The notes: generated by a model from the sequence alone, not told the origin. 64,000 nucleotides of DNA from Nostoc sp. UHCC 0302 (GCF_038096175.1 NZ_CP151099.1:7046001-7110000), one strand, 5' to 3'; positions 39,550-48,819 are shown, counted from the stretch's first letter. Translations and numbers: made by a program.

Positions 39550-40179
39550 CTATGTCTGAACGTTAAGCTCACTTACCTGCATAGGCCCCAAATACTTGGT
39601 TAAATAAGGTGAAAAAACTTCATAAATCATAGTCAGGGGCTGTCCATGATGCCAAAACAAGTAGTGGCGACCCCAAAAAGGCCCAGTTACATTAAAACCC
39701 GACTCTAGCGCAGATGAGTAACCATAGTAAATTCCTCGGACATCCCGATATAATTCTGTACGCAGACGGGCTAAACTTGCCCAAATTGGTAAGGAACGGT
39801 TTTGCAAATACTCATCTACATGACTGGCTTCCCACCACGAGGTAGCATAAGCCAAACGTTGACCTGAACCTGTACGCAGCCATACCTGCCGCCGCAGTCG
39901 TGGCCCTGGAACAGCTTTGATTAACTCAGGCGCACTATCTGAGTCCATACCAATTAGTGACATATCAATGACATCTACTTCTGTTGGCTCACCGGTAAGT
40001 AATTCTAAATGTCTTGTCGGCGAACCGTCGCCTAAAAGCAACATTTGCCAAGTTGGTGCCAGCTGAGTGTGAGGCAAACTTTGTTGAATTACTTCCTCTC
40101 CACCTTGCCAAATAGGAGTCAGTCGATGCCAAGCTGCTGGTAGCGTTAAGTTGTCTGTCGGCGTAAAAGTAGTAGTCAA
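39550..40179 (-). CDS. Chorismate lyase (cyanobacterial type)
   Basis: A 209-residue protein of the DUF98/chorismate lyase family that converts chorismate to 4-hydroxybenzoate and pyruvate, the first step to the plastoquinone ring in cyanobacteria. Typical segments are WQMLLLGDGSPTRHLELLTG, LRRQVWLRTGSGQRLAYATSWW and RTELYRDVRGIYYGYS with the GRHYLFWHHGQPLTMIYEVF end. The frame begins with TTG at 40179; no good ATG is nearby, so the start is tentative. It is cytosolic. It lies next to the tRNA-Leu gene on the same strand. Confidence 0.88.
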   Translation of the reverse strand: MTTTFTPTDNLTLPAAWHRLTPIWQGGEEVIQQSLPHTQLAPTWQMLLLGDGSPTRHLELLTGEPTEVDVIDMSLIGMDSDSAPELIKAVPGPRLRRQVWLRTGSGQRLAYATSWWEASHVDEYLQNRSLPIWASLARLRTELYRDVRGIYYGYSSALESGFNVTGPFWGRHYLFWHHGQPLTMIYEVFSPYLTKYLGPMQVSELNVQT

Positions 40180-40320
40180 TGCTTTTTACAAAACTTCACC
40201 TATCTCTATAAAAGCATAAAAAAACAGAGGTAAGTCAATAGTCAAAGGTCAAGAGTCCAAAGTCAATAGCATTTGATTTTGACTATTGGCACTGGACTTT
40301 TGACTAAGACAATTAAAAAA

Positions 40321-40401
40321 TGCGGATGGCGAGACTCGAACTCGCAAGCCAAAGGCACACGCCCCTCAAACGTGCGCGTATACCAATTCCGCCACATCCG
40401 C
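40321..40401 (-). tRNA. tRNA-Leu (anticodon GAG)
   Basis: The minus strand gives an 81-nt cloverleaf. The acceptor stem is GCGGATG with CATCCGC and discriminator A. The D arm is GCG/CGC. The anticodon stem CACGT/GCGTG encloses the loop TTGAGGG, giving anticodon GAG. The variable arm is extended, as in class II tRNAs, and the T arm is GCGAG-TTCGAGT-CTCGC. CCA is not encoded. Confidence 0.97.
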
Positions 40402-40514
40402 ATGGGTTGTCTGAATACAAAATATAGCATAACAAAACAATTATAGTAAGGTGATATCTAAGTTCAAGTTCCCAAAAATCTAAGTGTATAGTCTTATAAA
40501 TTTTCTGAGGTGGA

Positions 40515-40520
40515 TATAAT
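40515..40520 (+). promoter_or_regulatory. Possible -10 element TATAAT
   Basis: A perfect TATAAT lies about 50 bp before the candidate structured RNA and 294 bp before accC. No clear -35 box is seen. It could start the transcript of the RNA or of accC. Confidence 0.35.
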
Positions 40521-40566
40521 ATCAGACTCACAGAAATTTAGCAGCTGCACAAGTGATATTAAAAGG

Positions 40567-40718
40567 GGTTGAGTTGCTGTGGAAGGCACGGTGGGCTTGG
40601 GAAGACCTAGACGGGTAACTAGCAAAGACTTGCACCAGCAATGAATGTTGTTAGTCTAGTTAAGACCCGTAGAGCCAGCAATCCCGATTTTCACAGCTTA
40701 CTCAGCATCGGGGTTAAG
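40567..40718 (+). ncRNA. Candidate structured RNA or accC leader
   Basis: The region between tRNA-Leu and accC can form nested stems. TTGCTG (40574-40579) pairs with CAGCAA (40676-40681). ACGGGT-AACTAG (40611-40622) pairs with CTAGTT (40656-40661) and ACCCGT (40665-40670) with a 3-base bulge. A separate hairpin CCCGAT/ATCGGG follows at about 40683-40712. The GC content is above that of neighbouring spacers. I could not match it to a named RNA: it lacks the SRP, tmRNA, RNase P and Yfr1 signature sequences. It may be a trans-acting RNA or the 5' leader of accC. Confidence 0.35.
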
Positions 40719-40813
40719 AATCTCCTGTAATAATTTGAAATGGTGCAAAAGCGTTGTATCAAATTGGATGGGAGAAAATATCAATCTACTGGTAATGATA
40801 TCGAAACTAAAAA

Positions 40814-42166
40814 ATGAAGTTCGACAAAATATTAATTGCCAATCGGGGAGAAATCGCCCTTCGCATTCTCCGCGCCTGTGAAGAAATGGGGATTACAACG
40901 GTTGCGATTCACTCCACTGTTGACCGCAATGCCCTCCACGTCCAACTTGCTGATGAAGCTGTTTGCATTGGTGAGGCTGCTAGCAGTAAAAGTTATTTGA
41001 ATATTCCCAATATTATTGCTGCTGCATTAACACGCAATGCCACCGCGATTCATCCTGGTTATGGCTTTTTGGCAGAAAATGCCAAATTTGCGGAAATCTG
41101 TGCTGACCATCATATTGCCTTTATTGGCCCAACTCCAGAAGCGATTAGGCAGATGGGGGATAAATCCACTGCCAAAGAAACCATGCAAAAAGCTGGTGTG
41201 CCGACCGTACCAGGTAGTGATGGGTTGGTAGAATCTGAGGAAGAAGGATTGGCGATCGCTAAAGATATCGGATACCCAGTGATGATTAAAGCCACAGCGG
41301 GTGGCGGCGGTCGCGGTATGCGTCTAGTGAATTCTGAAGACGAATTTGTCAAACTCTATCTAGCTGCTCAAGGAGAAGCAGGAGCTGCCTTTGGTAATTC
41401 TGGCGTTTATATAGAAAAATTTATTGAGCGTCCCCGCCATATTGAATTCCAAATTTTGGCAGATAACTACGGCAACGTTATTCACTTAGGCGAACGGGAT
41501 TGCTCAATTCAACGCCGAAATCAAAAACTACTAGAAGAAGCCCCTAGCCCCGCTCTCGACGCAGACCTGCGTGAGAAAATGGGAGAAGCTGCGGTGAAAG
41601 CTGCTCAGTTTATCAACTACAGTGGGGCAGGTACTATTGAGTTTCTCTTGGATAAATTCGGCAAATTCTACTTTATGGAAATGAATACGCGGATTCAAGT
41701 GGAACATCCTGTAACTGAGATGATTACAGGGGTCGACTTGGTTGTCGAACAAATCCGGATTGCCCAAGGGGAAAGACTCAAGCTGACTCAAGACCAAGTG
41801 GTTTTGCGGGGTCATGCGATCGAATGCCGGATCAACGCTGAAGACCCTGAGCATGATTTTCGTCCTTCCCCAGGACGCATCAGTGGCTATCTTCCCCCTG
41901 GAGGCCCTGGTGTTCGCATTGATTCCCACGTTTACACAGATTACCAAATCCCGCCCTACTACGATTCCCTAATTGGCAAGTTAATTGTTTGGGCAGCAGA
42001 CCGCCCCACTGCAATTAATCGCATGAAACGCGCACTGCGGGAGTGTGCAATTACGGGACTACCTACTACGATCGCCTTTCATCAAAAAATTATGGAAACC
42101 CCACAGTTTTTGCAAGGCAATGTCTATACCAACTTTGTACAAGAAATGAATAACTCAGGGCAGTAG
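40814..42166 (+). CDS. accC: Biotin carboxylase subunit of acetyl-CoA carboxylase
   Basis: It carboxylates biotin on AccB using ATP and bicarbonate, the first half-reaction of fatty-acid synthesis. At 450 residues it has the usual length. The N-terminal fold starts [20 protein letters not shown]. The ATP-grasp has the glycine loop [43 protein letters not shown] and the metal/bicarbonate site [15 protein letters not shown]. The C-terminal domain has [13 protein letters not shown]. It is encoded alone, away from accB, accA and accD. A possible structured leader precedes it. Confidence 0.97.
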   Translation: MKFDKILIANRGEIALRILRACEEMGITTVAIHSTVDRNALHVQLADEAVCIGEAASSKSYLNIPNIIAAALTRNATAIHPGYGFLAENAKFAEICADHHIAFIGPTPEAIRQMGDKSTAKETMQKAGVPTVPGSDGLVESEEEGLAIAKDIGYPVMIKATAGGGGRGMRLVNSEDEFVKLYLAAQGEAGAAFGNSGVYIEKFIERPRHIEFQILADNYGNVIHLGERDCSIQRRNQKLLEEAPSPALDADLREKMGEAAVKAAQFINYSGAGTIEFLLDKFGKFYFMEMNTRIQVEHPVTEMITGVDLVVEQIRIAQGERLKLTQDQVVLRGHAIECRINAEDPEHDFRPSPGRISGYLPPGGPGVRIDSHVYTDYQIPPYYDSLIGKLIVWAADRPTAINRMKRALRECAITGLPTTIAFHQKIMETPQFLQGNVYTNFVQEMNNSGQ

Positions 42167-42230
42167 CTGGGGGCTATGGGCTGAGGACTGGGAATTAAAA
42201 TCTAATACTCAATGCCCCATGCCCAATGCC

Positions 42231-42524
42231 CTAACTTACACGAGTCATCATGGTCAGCAATCCTTGCTGACCTAATAGAATTTCTCGCACCAGACTGAAG
42301 ATACCAACCCAAATGATGGGTGTAATATCTACGCCACCTATGGGCGGCACTAGCTTTCGCAATGGTATTAAAAATGGTTCAGTAGGCCAAGCTATTAGGT
42401 TGAAGGGTAAACGATTAAGATTCACTTGCGGATACCAAGTGAGAATTATGCGGAAAATAAACAAAAATGTCATCAGTCCCAATACAGGGCCGAGAATCCA
42501 AGCAGTCAGGTTAACACCAGTCAT
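42231..42524 (-). CDS. YggT family membrane protein
   Basis: A 97-residue protein with two hydrophobic segments (residues about 5-27 and 65-85) around the family signature RIILTWYPQVNLNRLPFNLIAWPTEPFLIPLRKL-like region (conserved Tyr-Pro, Pro-Thr-Glu-Pro, then Pro-Pro-Ile-Gly-Gly-Val-Asp). YggT proteins are linked to cell or thylakoid organisation and osmotic response in bacteria and plastids (YCF19), but the exact role is unknown. It is convergent with accC. Confidence 0.9.
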   Translation of the reverse strand: MTGVNLTAWILGPVLGLMTFLFIFRIILTWYPQVNLNRLPFNLIAWPTEPFLIPLRKLVPPIGGVDITPIIWVGIFSLVREILLGQQGLLTMMTRVS

Positions 42525-42901
42525 TGGTTTGAGCTACTATCTGTCCGAGAAAGAAAAAATTTGAGCAAACGGCAAGCCCTACCCTTCTCCTAACGGAGAC
42601 GCTCCGCGTAGCTTGCTTCCCCGTAGGGGTATGGGAACGCCAAGGGCGAATCGGTTCGCGAACGGCAAGCCGCGCTTAGCGATCGCCAGGAAACTTGAAG
42701 CTTTGTAAAGCAGTTTCTCTACAATTTTAACTAAATGCTGGCACTTACTTTTGAGAATAAAAAAGCAAACTCGCTCGCTCAGTTAACTAAATGACTTCTG
42801 TCAGGGGTTACCAAGTTTGACAGTTCATGCTTAAAGGCTTCTCAAGGAAGTAATACACCATTAAAATTAATTATGAACTGTGTAAAAAAAGGTTGAGAAC
42901 T
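42525..42901. repeat. Intergenic region with GC-rich interspersed repeats
   Basis: The 377 bp before psbX hold a repeat block at about 42575-42690 with AACGGAGACGC, CCCCGTAGGGG, ACGCCAAGGGCGAA and GCGATCGC. Two of these motifs are shared with the block near 39200. The AT-rich second half must carry the psbX promoter. No other gene is seen. Confidence 0.6.
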
Positions 42902-43018
42902 ATGACACCTTCTTTAGCAAATTTTCTTTGGAGTCTGGTTGCGGGTGCTGCAATTGTGGTTATTCCTGCTACTGTTGGACTAATTTTCATTAGCCAAAAA
43001 GATAAAATTCAACGTTAA
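42902..43018 (+). CDS. psbX: Photosystem II protein PsbX
   Basis: A 38-residue single-span membrane protein of photosystem II, located near cytochrome b559 and involved in plastoquinone turnover at QB. The sequence opens [20 protein letters not shown] and continues with [16 protein letters not shown], the typical PsbX transmembrane helix and basic stromal end. AAAAAGG lies 11 bp before the ATG. It is a monocistronic-looking gene followed by a hairpin. Confidence 0.95.
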   Translation: MTPSLANFLWSLVAGAAIVVIPATVGLIFISQKDKIQR

Positions 43019-43025
43019 TAATGCT

Positions 43026-43050
43026 TGTGGGAGCCAATTCGGCTCTCACA
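43026..43050 (+). terminator. Hairpin after psbX
   Basis: TGTGGGAGCC pairs with GGCTCTCACA (one G-U pair) across a 5-base loop, 7 bp after the psbX stop. There is no T-run, so it may stabilise the 3' end rather than terminate alone. Confidence 0.55.
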
Positions 43051-43279
43051 CCGGATTGTCTGTTAGCCATTTAGACTAATTGCACTAAGAACAGCAATTT
43101 CTTGCACTCAGGGCGGTTGTCGCTGACAGACATGAGCTTTAATAGGCTTTTTCCGCTTTCGGTAAACAGCTTCAGAGCTTCTTTGCCAGATGCTTTGAAG
43201 CTTCAATATGTAGTAGCTAATTAGAGTAGTGATTTTAATTGTGAGTCGCTAACATAGATTTGATATTGGGAAAACAGCA

Positions 43280-44188
43280 ATGATAAATTTTGGGCTGAAC
43301 TCAGCCAGTGTTTTGGCTCAGGTAAATTTTGGGGCGAACTCAGCCAGTATTCTAGGAATTTTCTTGGCTGTGGCTGGGGCAGCACTGTATTTCCTCCGCA
43401 CTGTGCGTCCTGAATTGTCAAGAGATCAAGATATCTTTTTTGCCGCAGTGGGCTTACTCTGTGGCTTCATTCTCGTCTTTCAAGGATGGCGACTAGACCC
43501 GATTTTACAATTTGGTCAACTGCTTTTAGTTGGCACAACTGTATTTTTTGCAGTTGAAAGTATTCGCTTGCGGAGTATAGCTACCCAACAAGCCAAGCGC
43601 AATACTCCTATTGTGGACGATGAACGAGAGATCAGCAAAAACTATTCGTACAGTAATAGGAAGAAGTATCAGGCTGAGATGGATATAGACTTAGATCCAC
43701 TGCCCTATGAAGAAGAAGAGGAACGCCCAGTACGTCCCAGAATTCGGGGTAGCAGGGATGAAATTTCATCTCGTGATGACTACTATGAGGAACAACCCCC
43801 CCGCCGTACAGAACGCCGCAGCAGTAGTGAAAGGCAGAACCCGACTGATAGGTCACGTAGGCGTAGCCCTGGGCGTCCGGTGAACCGCACTCCTGAAAGA
43901 CTGGAAGACGAAAATTGGGGTTCTTCTGCTAGAGAAGTTGATGATTGGGATAGTTCTGGTGAGGAAGTCAGAAAACCCTCTCGTCGTAGTAATAACAGCC
44001 CCCAGCGACCAGAAAGCCGTGAAGATGATGTCGCTCCCAGACCAAGAAGGCGTCGTCCACCTGCTGACTCAGCTCCTCGAAGAGAGCGTGAAGATGATGA
44101 GGCAATACCAACCGAATATGTACCGTATAACCCAATTGAAAAGCCAAATGACGAACGCGATAACTCGACTGATTTTGATGAAGTTTAA
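43280..44188 (+). CDS. ycf66: Ycf66 family protein
   Basis: A 302-residue protein. Three hydrophobic segments lie in the first 105 residues (ASILGIFLAVAGAALYFL, QDIFFAAVGLLCGFILVFQGW, QFGQLLLVGTTVFFAVESIRL), which is the Ycf66 domain known from cyanobacteria and some plastids. Residues 110-302 are hydrophilic and rich in Arg, Asp, Glu, Ser and Pro, probably disordered. The function is unknown. The N-terminus contains a near-repeat of FGLNSASVLAQVN and FGANSASILGIF. A TolB-like gene follows 47 bp downstream. Confidence 0.9.
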   Translation: MINFGLNSASVLAQVNFGANSASILGIFLAVAGAALYFLRTVRPELSRDQDIFFAAVGLLCGFILVFQGWRLDPILQFGQLLLVGTTVFFAVESIRLRSIATQQAKRNTPIVDDEREISKNYSYSNRKKYQAEMDIDLDPLPYEEEEERPVRPRIRGSRDEISSRDDYYEEQPPRRTERRSSSERQNPTDRSRRRSPGRPVNRTPERLEDENWGSSAREVDDWDSSGEEVRKPSRRSNNSPQRPESREDDVAPRPRRRRPPADSAPRREREDDEAIPTEYVPYNPIEKPNDERDNSTDFDEV

Positions 44189-44235
44189 AACAGTCAGGTT
44201 AAAGGTAGGCTTAGAGGCAACGGAAAACATTTGAG

Positions 44236-44796
44236 GTGAAAAAATTTACGCTTACATTTTGGCTCCAAAGACCAATTCATTGGAGCCTGATTTTTAGCTT
44301 GACAGGTTTTCTGGTATCTTGTGGTTCCAACGATATCCCCATAGGGCCTACTTCCCTCAACAGTCGCTACACTGAGGAGCAACCTGCTCTGAGTGGAAAT
44401 GGCCGCTTTGTAGCATTTGTATCTAACCGCAATGGGAATCACCAATTACTGGTATACGACTTGGACGAGCAGCGGTTGATTCGCATCCCAGGTTTAAACC
44501 GACCGGAGACAATTGCTGAAAGTCCTAGCTTGAGCTATACCGGGCGTTACATTGCTTATCTTACTAGCGACCAGGGTAGACCAGTGGTAGCGCTTTATGA
44601 TCGCGCTACGCAACAGTCGCAAATCCTCACCCCAGTCTATCGCGGCTGGGTGAGAAAACCGAATATCAGTCCAGATGGACGTTATGTTGTCTTTGAAACC
44701 GCAAGTCGTGGTCAGTGGGATATTGAAGTGCTAGACCGCGGCCCCAATATAGAGTTAGATATTCCCAATGGTGCAACTGTGGGTTCACCGCCGTAG
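44236..44796 (+). CDS. TolB-like beta-propeller lipoprotein (first of a pair)
   Basis: A 186-residue protein with a GTG start and a signal ending in the lipobox FLVSC, so it is probably lipid-anchored. Three WD/TolB-like blades follow: EQPALSGNGRFVAFVSNRNGNHQLLVYDL, then ESPSLSYTGRYIAYLT, then RKPNISPDGRYVVFETASRGQWDIEVLD. It is too short for a full propeller, so it may pair with itself or with the next gene product. It resembles the TolB C-terminal repeats, but there is no sign of a tol operon here. Confidence 0.82.
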   Translation: MKKFTLTFWLQRPIHWSLIFSLTGFLVSCGSNDIPIGPTSLNSRYTEEQPALSGNGRFVAFVSNRNGNHQLLVYDLDEQRLIRIPGLNRPETIAESPSLSYTGRYIAYLTSDQGRPVVALYDRATQQSQILTPVYRGWVRKPNISPDGRYVVFETASRGQWDIEVLDRGPNIELDIPNGATVGSPP

Positions 44797-44911
44797 AGGA
44801 GGCAGAGGGGCAGGGGGCAGGGAAGGCAGAGGGACAAAGAGAAGAAATACTAATTCTTGACTTTTGGCTTTTGACTCTTGACTCTTGATTCCTAACTTCT
44901 AAATAAATATT

Positions 44912-45436
44912 ATGAAAGGCGTTATTTTTATACCTGTATTTATCTGCTCAAGCTTGTTGACTGGGTGTTTTGGTTATCCCCGTCTTTTAAATTATCCCTT
45001 TGATCCGGGGGGTCAAAGTCTCAACAGTCTCGCTTCAGAATTAGACCCTGAAATATCTGGAAGATACATTGTTTTTACTACTGACCGCCGAGGCAGCCAA
45101 GATGTTTATATGTTTGATACGGTAAGTCGTAATTTGGTTGATTTACCGGGTTTAAACTCCTTTGATACCATTGCAACTCATCCTAGTGTTTCGGAGAACG
45201 GTCGTTATATTGCTTTTGCGGGGAGTCGCCAGGGGCGATCAGCTATTTTTCTTTACGATCGCGAAACACGCCAAGTGCGGAATTTGACTACTAACCTGCA
45301 AGCAGAAGTTCGCAACCCTGCAATTAGCGCTGATGGTAATAGGATTGCCTTTGAGTCCAGTAACAATGGGCAGTGGGATATTTTAGTCTATAACCGTTCT
45401 GGGGAGCCTTTGAATATACCGCAAGACCCGCGGTGA
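44912..45436 (+). CDS. TolB-like beta-propeller lipoprotein (second of a pair)
   Basis: A 174-residue paralogue of the preceding gene product. The signal peptide ends at the lipobox SLLTGC. Its three blade repeats match the neighbour's in spacing (ISGRYIVFTTDRRGSQDVYMFD, then HPSVSENGRYIAFAGSRQG, then RNPAISADGNRIAFESSNNGQWDILVY). The two genes are 115 bp apart, separated by spacer repeats, and probably arose by duplication. It is convergent with sdhB, with inverted heptamer arrays between them. Confidence 0.82.
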   Translation: MKGVIFIPVFICSSLLTGCFGYPRLLNYPFDPGGQSLNSLASELDPEISGRYIVFTTDRRGSQDVYMFDTVSRNLVDLPGLNSFDTIATHPSVSENGRYIAFAGSRQGRSAIFLYDRETRQVRNLTTNLQAEVRNPAISADGNRIAFESSNNGQWDILVYNRSGEPLNIPQDPR

Positions 45437-45590
45437 AGTTGGGGGCTGGGGACTGGGGACTGGGGACTGGGGACTAGGGACTAGGGACTAGGAAATAATT
45501 GTTTTAACTGCCAATACTTTAGTACTCAATAGGCAATACCCAATCCCCAGTACCCATCAATCACTAATCCCTAGTCCCCAGTTCCTCTTG
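45437..45590. repeat. Inverted heptamer arrays between the TolB-like gene and sdhB
   Basis: GGGGACT units and AGGGACT variants run from about 45440 to 45492. Complementary units run from about 45540 to 45586, reaching into the last codons of sdhB. The arms can form a large hairpin between the convergent genes and may end both transcripts. Confidence 0.75.
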
Positions 45591-46574
45591 TTGCACAGAT
45601 TCAATGAGCGATCGCACTTCTTGAGTTCCTTCGGAAGGTTGAAATGAGAGAGGAAATTTACCCCGAAGGATCATCCGCAGACCAAGGGGTGCAAGAGAAA
45701 GTAATCCTTTAAGGTCGCGAAAGTAGTTACCAACAACTTGTAAGCCAAACTGACGTTCGTCAATCCAACCACCTTCTTTAACCAAATCTACTAATACTCT
45801 ACGGTGACGAATTGAGCGAGTGTCAGCAACTTCTTTATTTGCAAGAATTTCTTGTTTAATTTTAGTAATTTGCTCTAGCGGTGCGACTTCCATTGGACAA
45901 ACGGAGTCGCAGTATAAACAACGGGTACAGCCCCATACTCCTTTAGTACCTTCGTTATAGTTTGCCAAGCGATTTTCAGTATCGCGATCGCGGGAGTCTG
46001 CCACCATGCGATAAGCTTTAGCGAGGGCGTGGGGGCCAACGAAATCTGGATTGACTTCGCGGGCATTGCACTCTGAGTAGCAAGCACCGCACATAATACA
46101 GTTGCCAGTTTGATCGAGACGCGATCGTTCTTCTGGTGTTTGCAAAAACTCTCTTTCTGGTACTTGTCGCGCTGCTGTACTCACATAAGGAGCAACTGCC
46201 TCAAGATTATTCCAGAAACTGTTCATATCTACAACTAAATCTTTAATCACGGGCATATTCCCTAAAGGAGCCACTGTGATTTCTGGAATGGCATTTACTT
46301 TACTCTGTAATGATGTTATTTGTTGTAATCTAGCAAGTTCAGCACCTATATTTTCTTTACAAGCTAAAGCTGAACGCCCATTAATTCGCATGGCACAGCT
46401 ACCACAAATAGTATTGCGGCAATTTTTGCGAAATGCTAACGTTCCATCTTGCTCCCACTTAATTTGATTGAGACAGTCCAGGATTGTATTACTAGGTTCT
46501 GCCTCTAAAAGATAAGTTTGCACAACAGGAGACGAATTTTGTTGCTGCCGAATGACTTTAAAAAGAACTTCCAT
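45564..46574 (-). CDS. sdhB: Succinate dehydrogenase / fumarate reductase iron-sulfur subunit
   Basis: A 336-residue iron-sulfur protein carrying electrons from the flavoprotein subunit to the quinone pool. The 2Fe-2S site is CRNTICGSCAMRINGRSALAC. The C-terminal ferredoxin part has CIMCGACYSECN and CTRCLYCDSVCP, two cysteine clusters for the 4Fe-4S and 3Fe-4S centres. The ATG at 46574 (MEVLFKVIRQQ) is chosen; the frame extends 16 codons upstream. It is longer than the about 240-residue bacterial form because of the C-terminal extension, as in other cyanobacteria. The last residues (ELGTRD) are encoded by spacer heptamers. No sdhA is adjacent. Confidence 0.94.
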   Translation of the reverse strand: MEVLFKVIRQQQNSSPVVQTYLLEAEPSNTILDCLNQIKWEQDGTLAFRKNCRNTICGSCAMRINGRSALACKENIGAELARLQQITSLQSKVNAIPEITVAPLGNMPVIKDLVVDMNSFWNNLEAVAPYVSTAARQVPEREFLQTPEERSRLDQTGNCIMCGACYSECNAREVNPDFVGPHALAKAYRMVADSRDRDTENRLANYNEGTKGVWGCTRCLYCDSVCPMEVAPLEQITKIKQEILANKEVADTRSIRHRRVLVDLVKEGGWIDERQFGLQVVGNYFRDLKGLLSLAPLGLRMILRGKFPLSFQPSEGTQEVRSLIESVQQEELGTRD

Positions 46575-48365
46575 TACTACCAACCAAAATCTTAAAATTT
46601 TGTCGCCTGCCCCATAAATCATCAGTAAAGGCAGGTGGCTGCGAAAAGCAAGCTATACTCTTGTTGCCCTTGATTCAAAGCCAAGGGTTTATCAGCTGAT
46701 GATTAAACAGCTACTGATTCTAGTTTAAGGATAACCATTAAAATTAGGACTCATGTAATAACTTTCTAAAACTCTTATTTATTTGTATTGAAAATTTCTG
46801 AGCAGGAGAAACCGACCCTCAGACTTATCACTGTATCCTTTCACTTAAAAATTTTTGTGAGCGAATGCGAAGGTGTGCGCTTTGCGCTTAGTTTATCTTT
46901 TCGCTTACCATGTCCGAAAGACATAGGAACTAGCGACTAAATCTCACGCGTAACTTTCTTCTACCTCCTTTAGAGTTCATTTTTTCATAAATTTGCATAA
47001 CTTATGAAAATTTCAGTTGTAGAAGCACTCTATACGAGATTTATCTCAAGCTTTATGCCCAAGAGTAAAAAAGTAGCAGTTGCTTCATATTTAATTTACT
47101 TATTTGGCAGTATCGGGAAGAGGTGTTTTACCCAAAGGTGGGCTTGCCCTGATCTCCTCCATAGTAAAAATATCTATATTAAATAGATGTTAGGTTATTA
47201 AATGCATCTGAGTTGATCAATTTGATGTCAACTGGAGTCAGAGCCACTAGCTGGTAAAATACCTCAAGCAGTAGCGAAGCCAGAAATTTTTGGTTATATA
47301 GAAATGTTAAAGCTGACGTTCAAAATCTGGTGATGGCAATAAAGCACGCTTACGAAGTTGCGAAGTTTATTCTTCCCATAGACAGAAGTGCAAAATATTC
47401 TGACTGCTTTTTGCTTCACAGTAATAAACAGGAGGTAAATCCTCGCCGCTTTATTAAAAAGTTTTGATGCTGTTAAACCTGGATACGTCAGACTTTTCGC
47501 TTTTTGTCTGCTCTAAATCAAGAAAATCTTGGTTTTAACTCATTGGACAAAACTGTGAGTCTAAATTAGATAAATTTTTATAAAACCCATACAGCAATAC
47601 TCAATAGGCAATAAAGCGGGAGAAAAATCCTCACCAGTTTTTCCTTCCTCAAGTCCAGAGATTTAGATAAAAGTTTCTCGGCAAGTTTAATTCAAAATTC
47701 AACAACTATTTTGCTATTATTAGTCCATGCTAGTATTTAATATAAAATTACGAAGTAAGAAAACCAGAATCAAGAGCCGCATAAGCGTGGCTACTTCTGC
47801 TTTGTTTCTTTGTAATAATGTAGAGACAAGAAAATTCATGTCTCTACAGGCAGGACAAAAGGGTGTATGCCCGTAGAACCCTATTCAAATACTATGCTGT
47901 CCTAAGCTTGAGAAGATGAGTAGGGAAAAGCCTACAATTCAAGAGCAAGAAAGGCAAGCACTGAAAGTGGAAAACCTGCAATTTCTGGGGTCTACGACTT
48001 ATTTGTAGTAGAACTTAACAGCAATAAATCGGAAGGAGAATCCACACCGATTTTGCCTGCCCAGTTTGTAAAGGTGGCTTAAAGTTACACCGCTACATTA
48101 ACGCCAAAAGAAAAAATAATTTTATTTCTAATGGCGAATGATGGTTAAAAGTGCCGTAAAATCACCAAAATTAATGTCTCTGACAAGTATGGCCACTAAT
48201 CTGTTGTGGGTAACCATAATGGAACTGCTTGGGCTTAACTATCAGTAGAAATTGACTCCTCATCGTAGGGTTCTGAGCAGCTCTATGCCGATGCTAAAAA
48301 GCCAGATGCTAGCATGAAACGTAATTGTTTATCAGTTCGGAGAGAGTAAGGAAAATTTGAGCATA
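46575..48365. other. Gene-poor region of 1.8 kb with decayed repeats
   Basis: I find no gene that I can support. Three related hairpin-prone motifs, roughly CARYAATAAA-CGGRAGG-AATCCTCACC, occur near 47419, 47600 and 48018. TGTAGAGACA and TGTCTCTACA form an inverted repeat at about 47820-47850. Short frames (60 codons at 47004) have no recognisable content. The region may be a decayed mobile element or gene. Its right end is the calA promoter region. Confidence 0.45.
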
Positions 48366-48809
48366 ATGACTGAAACTGCAACCGCCCCATTAACCGGAAA
48401 AGCTCTACTTGCTAAAGTAAAAGAACTTTCCACTTTACCACGCCGAGAAAGAGCTAAGCAGTGCGGCTATTACACTGTTACTAAGAATAACCAAGTTCGT
48501 GTCAATCTCACTGATTTTTATGACGCTTTGCTGTCGGCTAGAGGAATTCCTCTAAGTCCAGAAGCACCTAAAGATGGTCGTGGTCGTGAACCGACGTATC
48601 GCGTTAGCGTTCATCAAAACGGTCAGATTGTAATTGGTGCAACATATACCAAAGCAATGGGCTTAAAGCCTGGAGATGAATTTGAAATTAGGCTGGGATA
48701 CAAGCATATTCACTTGATTCAACTTGGTGAAAGTGATAAAAAAGAAACCCTACAAGACATAGATGACGTGGAAGAATCGGACGAAGAAGATTTGGACGAA
48801 GAGGAGTAA
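48366..48809 (+). CDS. calA: AbrB-family transcriptional regulator (cyAbrB1/CalA type)
   Basis: A 147-residue cyanobacterial AbrB-like DNA-binding protein. The N-terminal part (PLTGKALLAKVKELSTLPRR, CGYYTVTKNNQVRVNLTDFYDALL) and the C-terminal swapped-hairpin AbrB domain (YRVSVHQNGQIVIGATYTKAMGLKPGDEFEIRLGYKHIHLIQL-like) are both typical. The very acidic tail (EESDEEDLDEEE) fits the CalA group more than cyAbrB2. CalA is essential in Anabaena and represses genes such as hypC and sodB. The frame opens with TTG at 48357, but the ATG at 48366 is preferred; AAGGA lies upstream. It stands alone after a gene-poor region. Confidence 0.88.
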   Translation: MTETATAPLTGKALLAKVKELSTLPRRERAKQCGYYTVTKNNQVRVNLTDFYDALLSARGIPLSPEAPKDGRGREPTYRVSVHQNGQIVIGATYTKAMGLKPGDEFEIRLGYKHIHLIQLGESDKKETLQDIDDVEESDEEDLDEEE

Positions 48810-48819
48810 ATTTTTCTGA

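Noticed and set aside
40567-40718. Identity as 6S RNA, SRP RNA, tmRNA, RNase P RNA or Yfr1
   Set aside because: The length and key signature sequences of those RNAs are not present, so it is kept only as an unnamed candidate.
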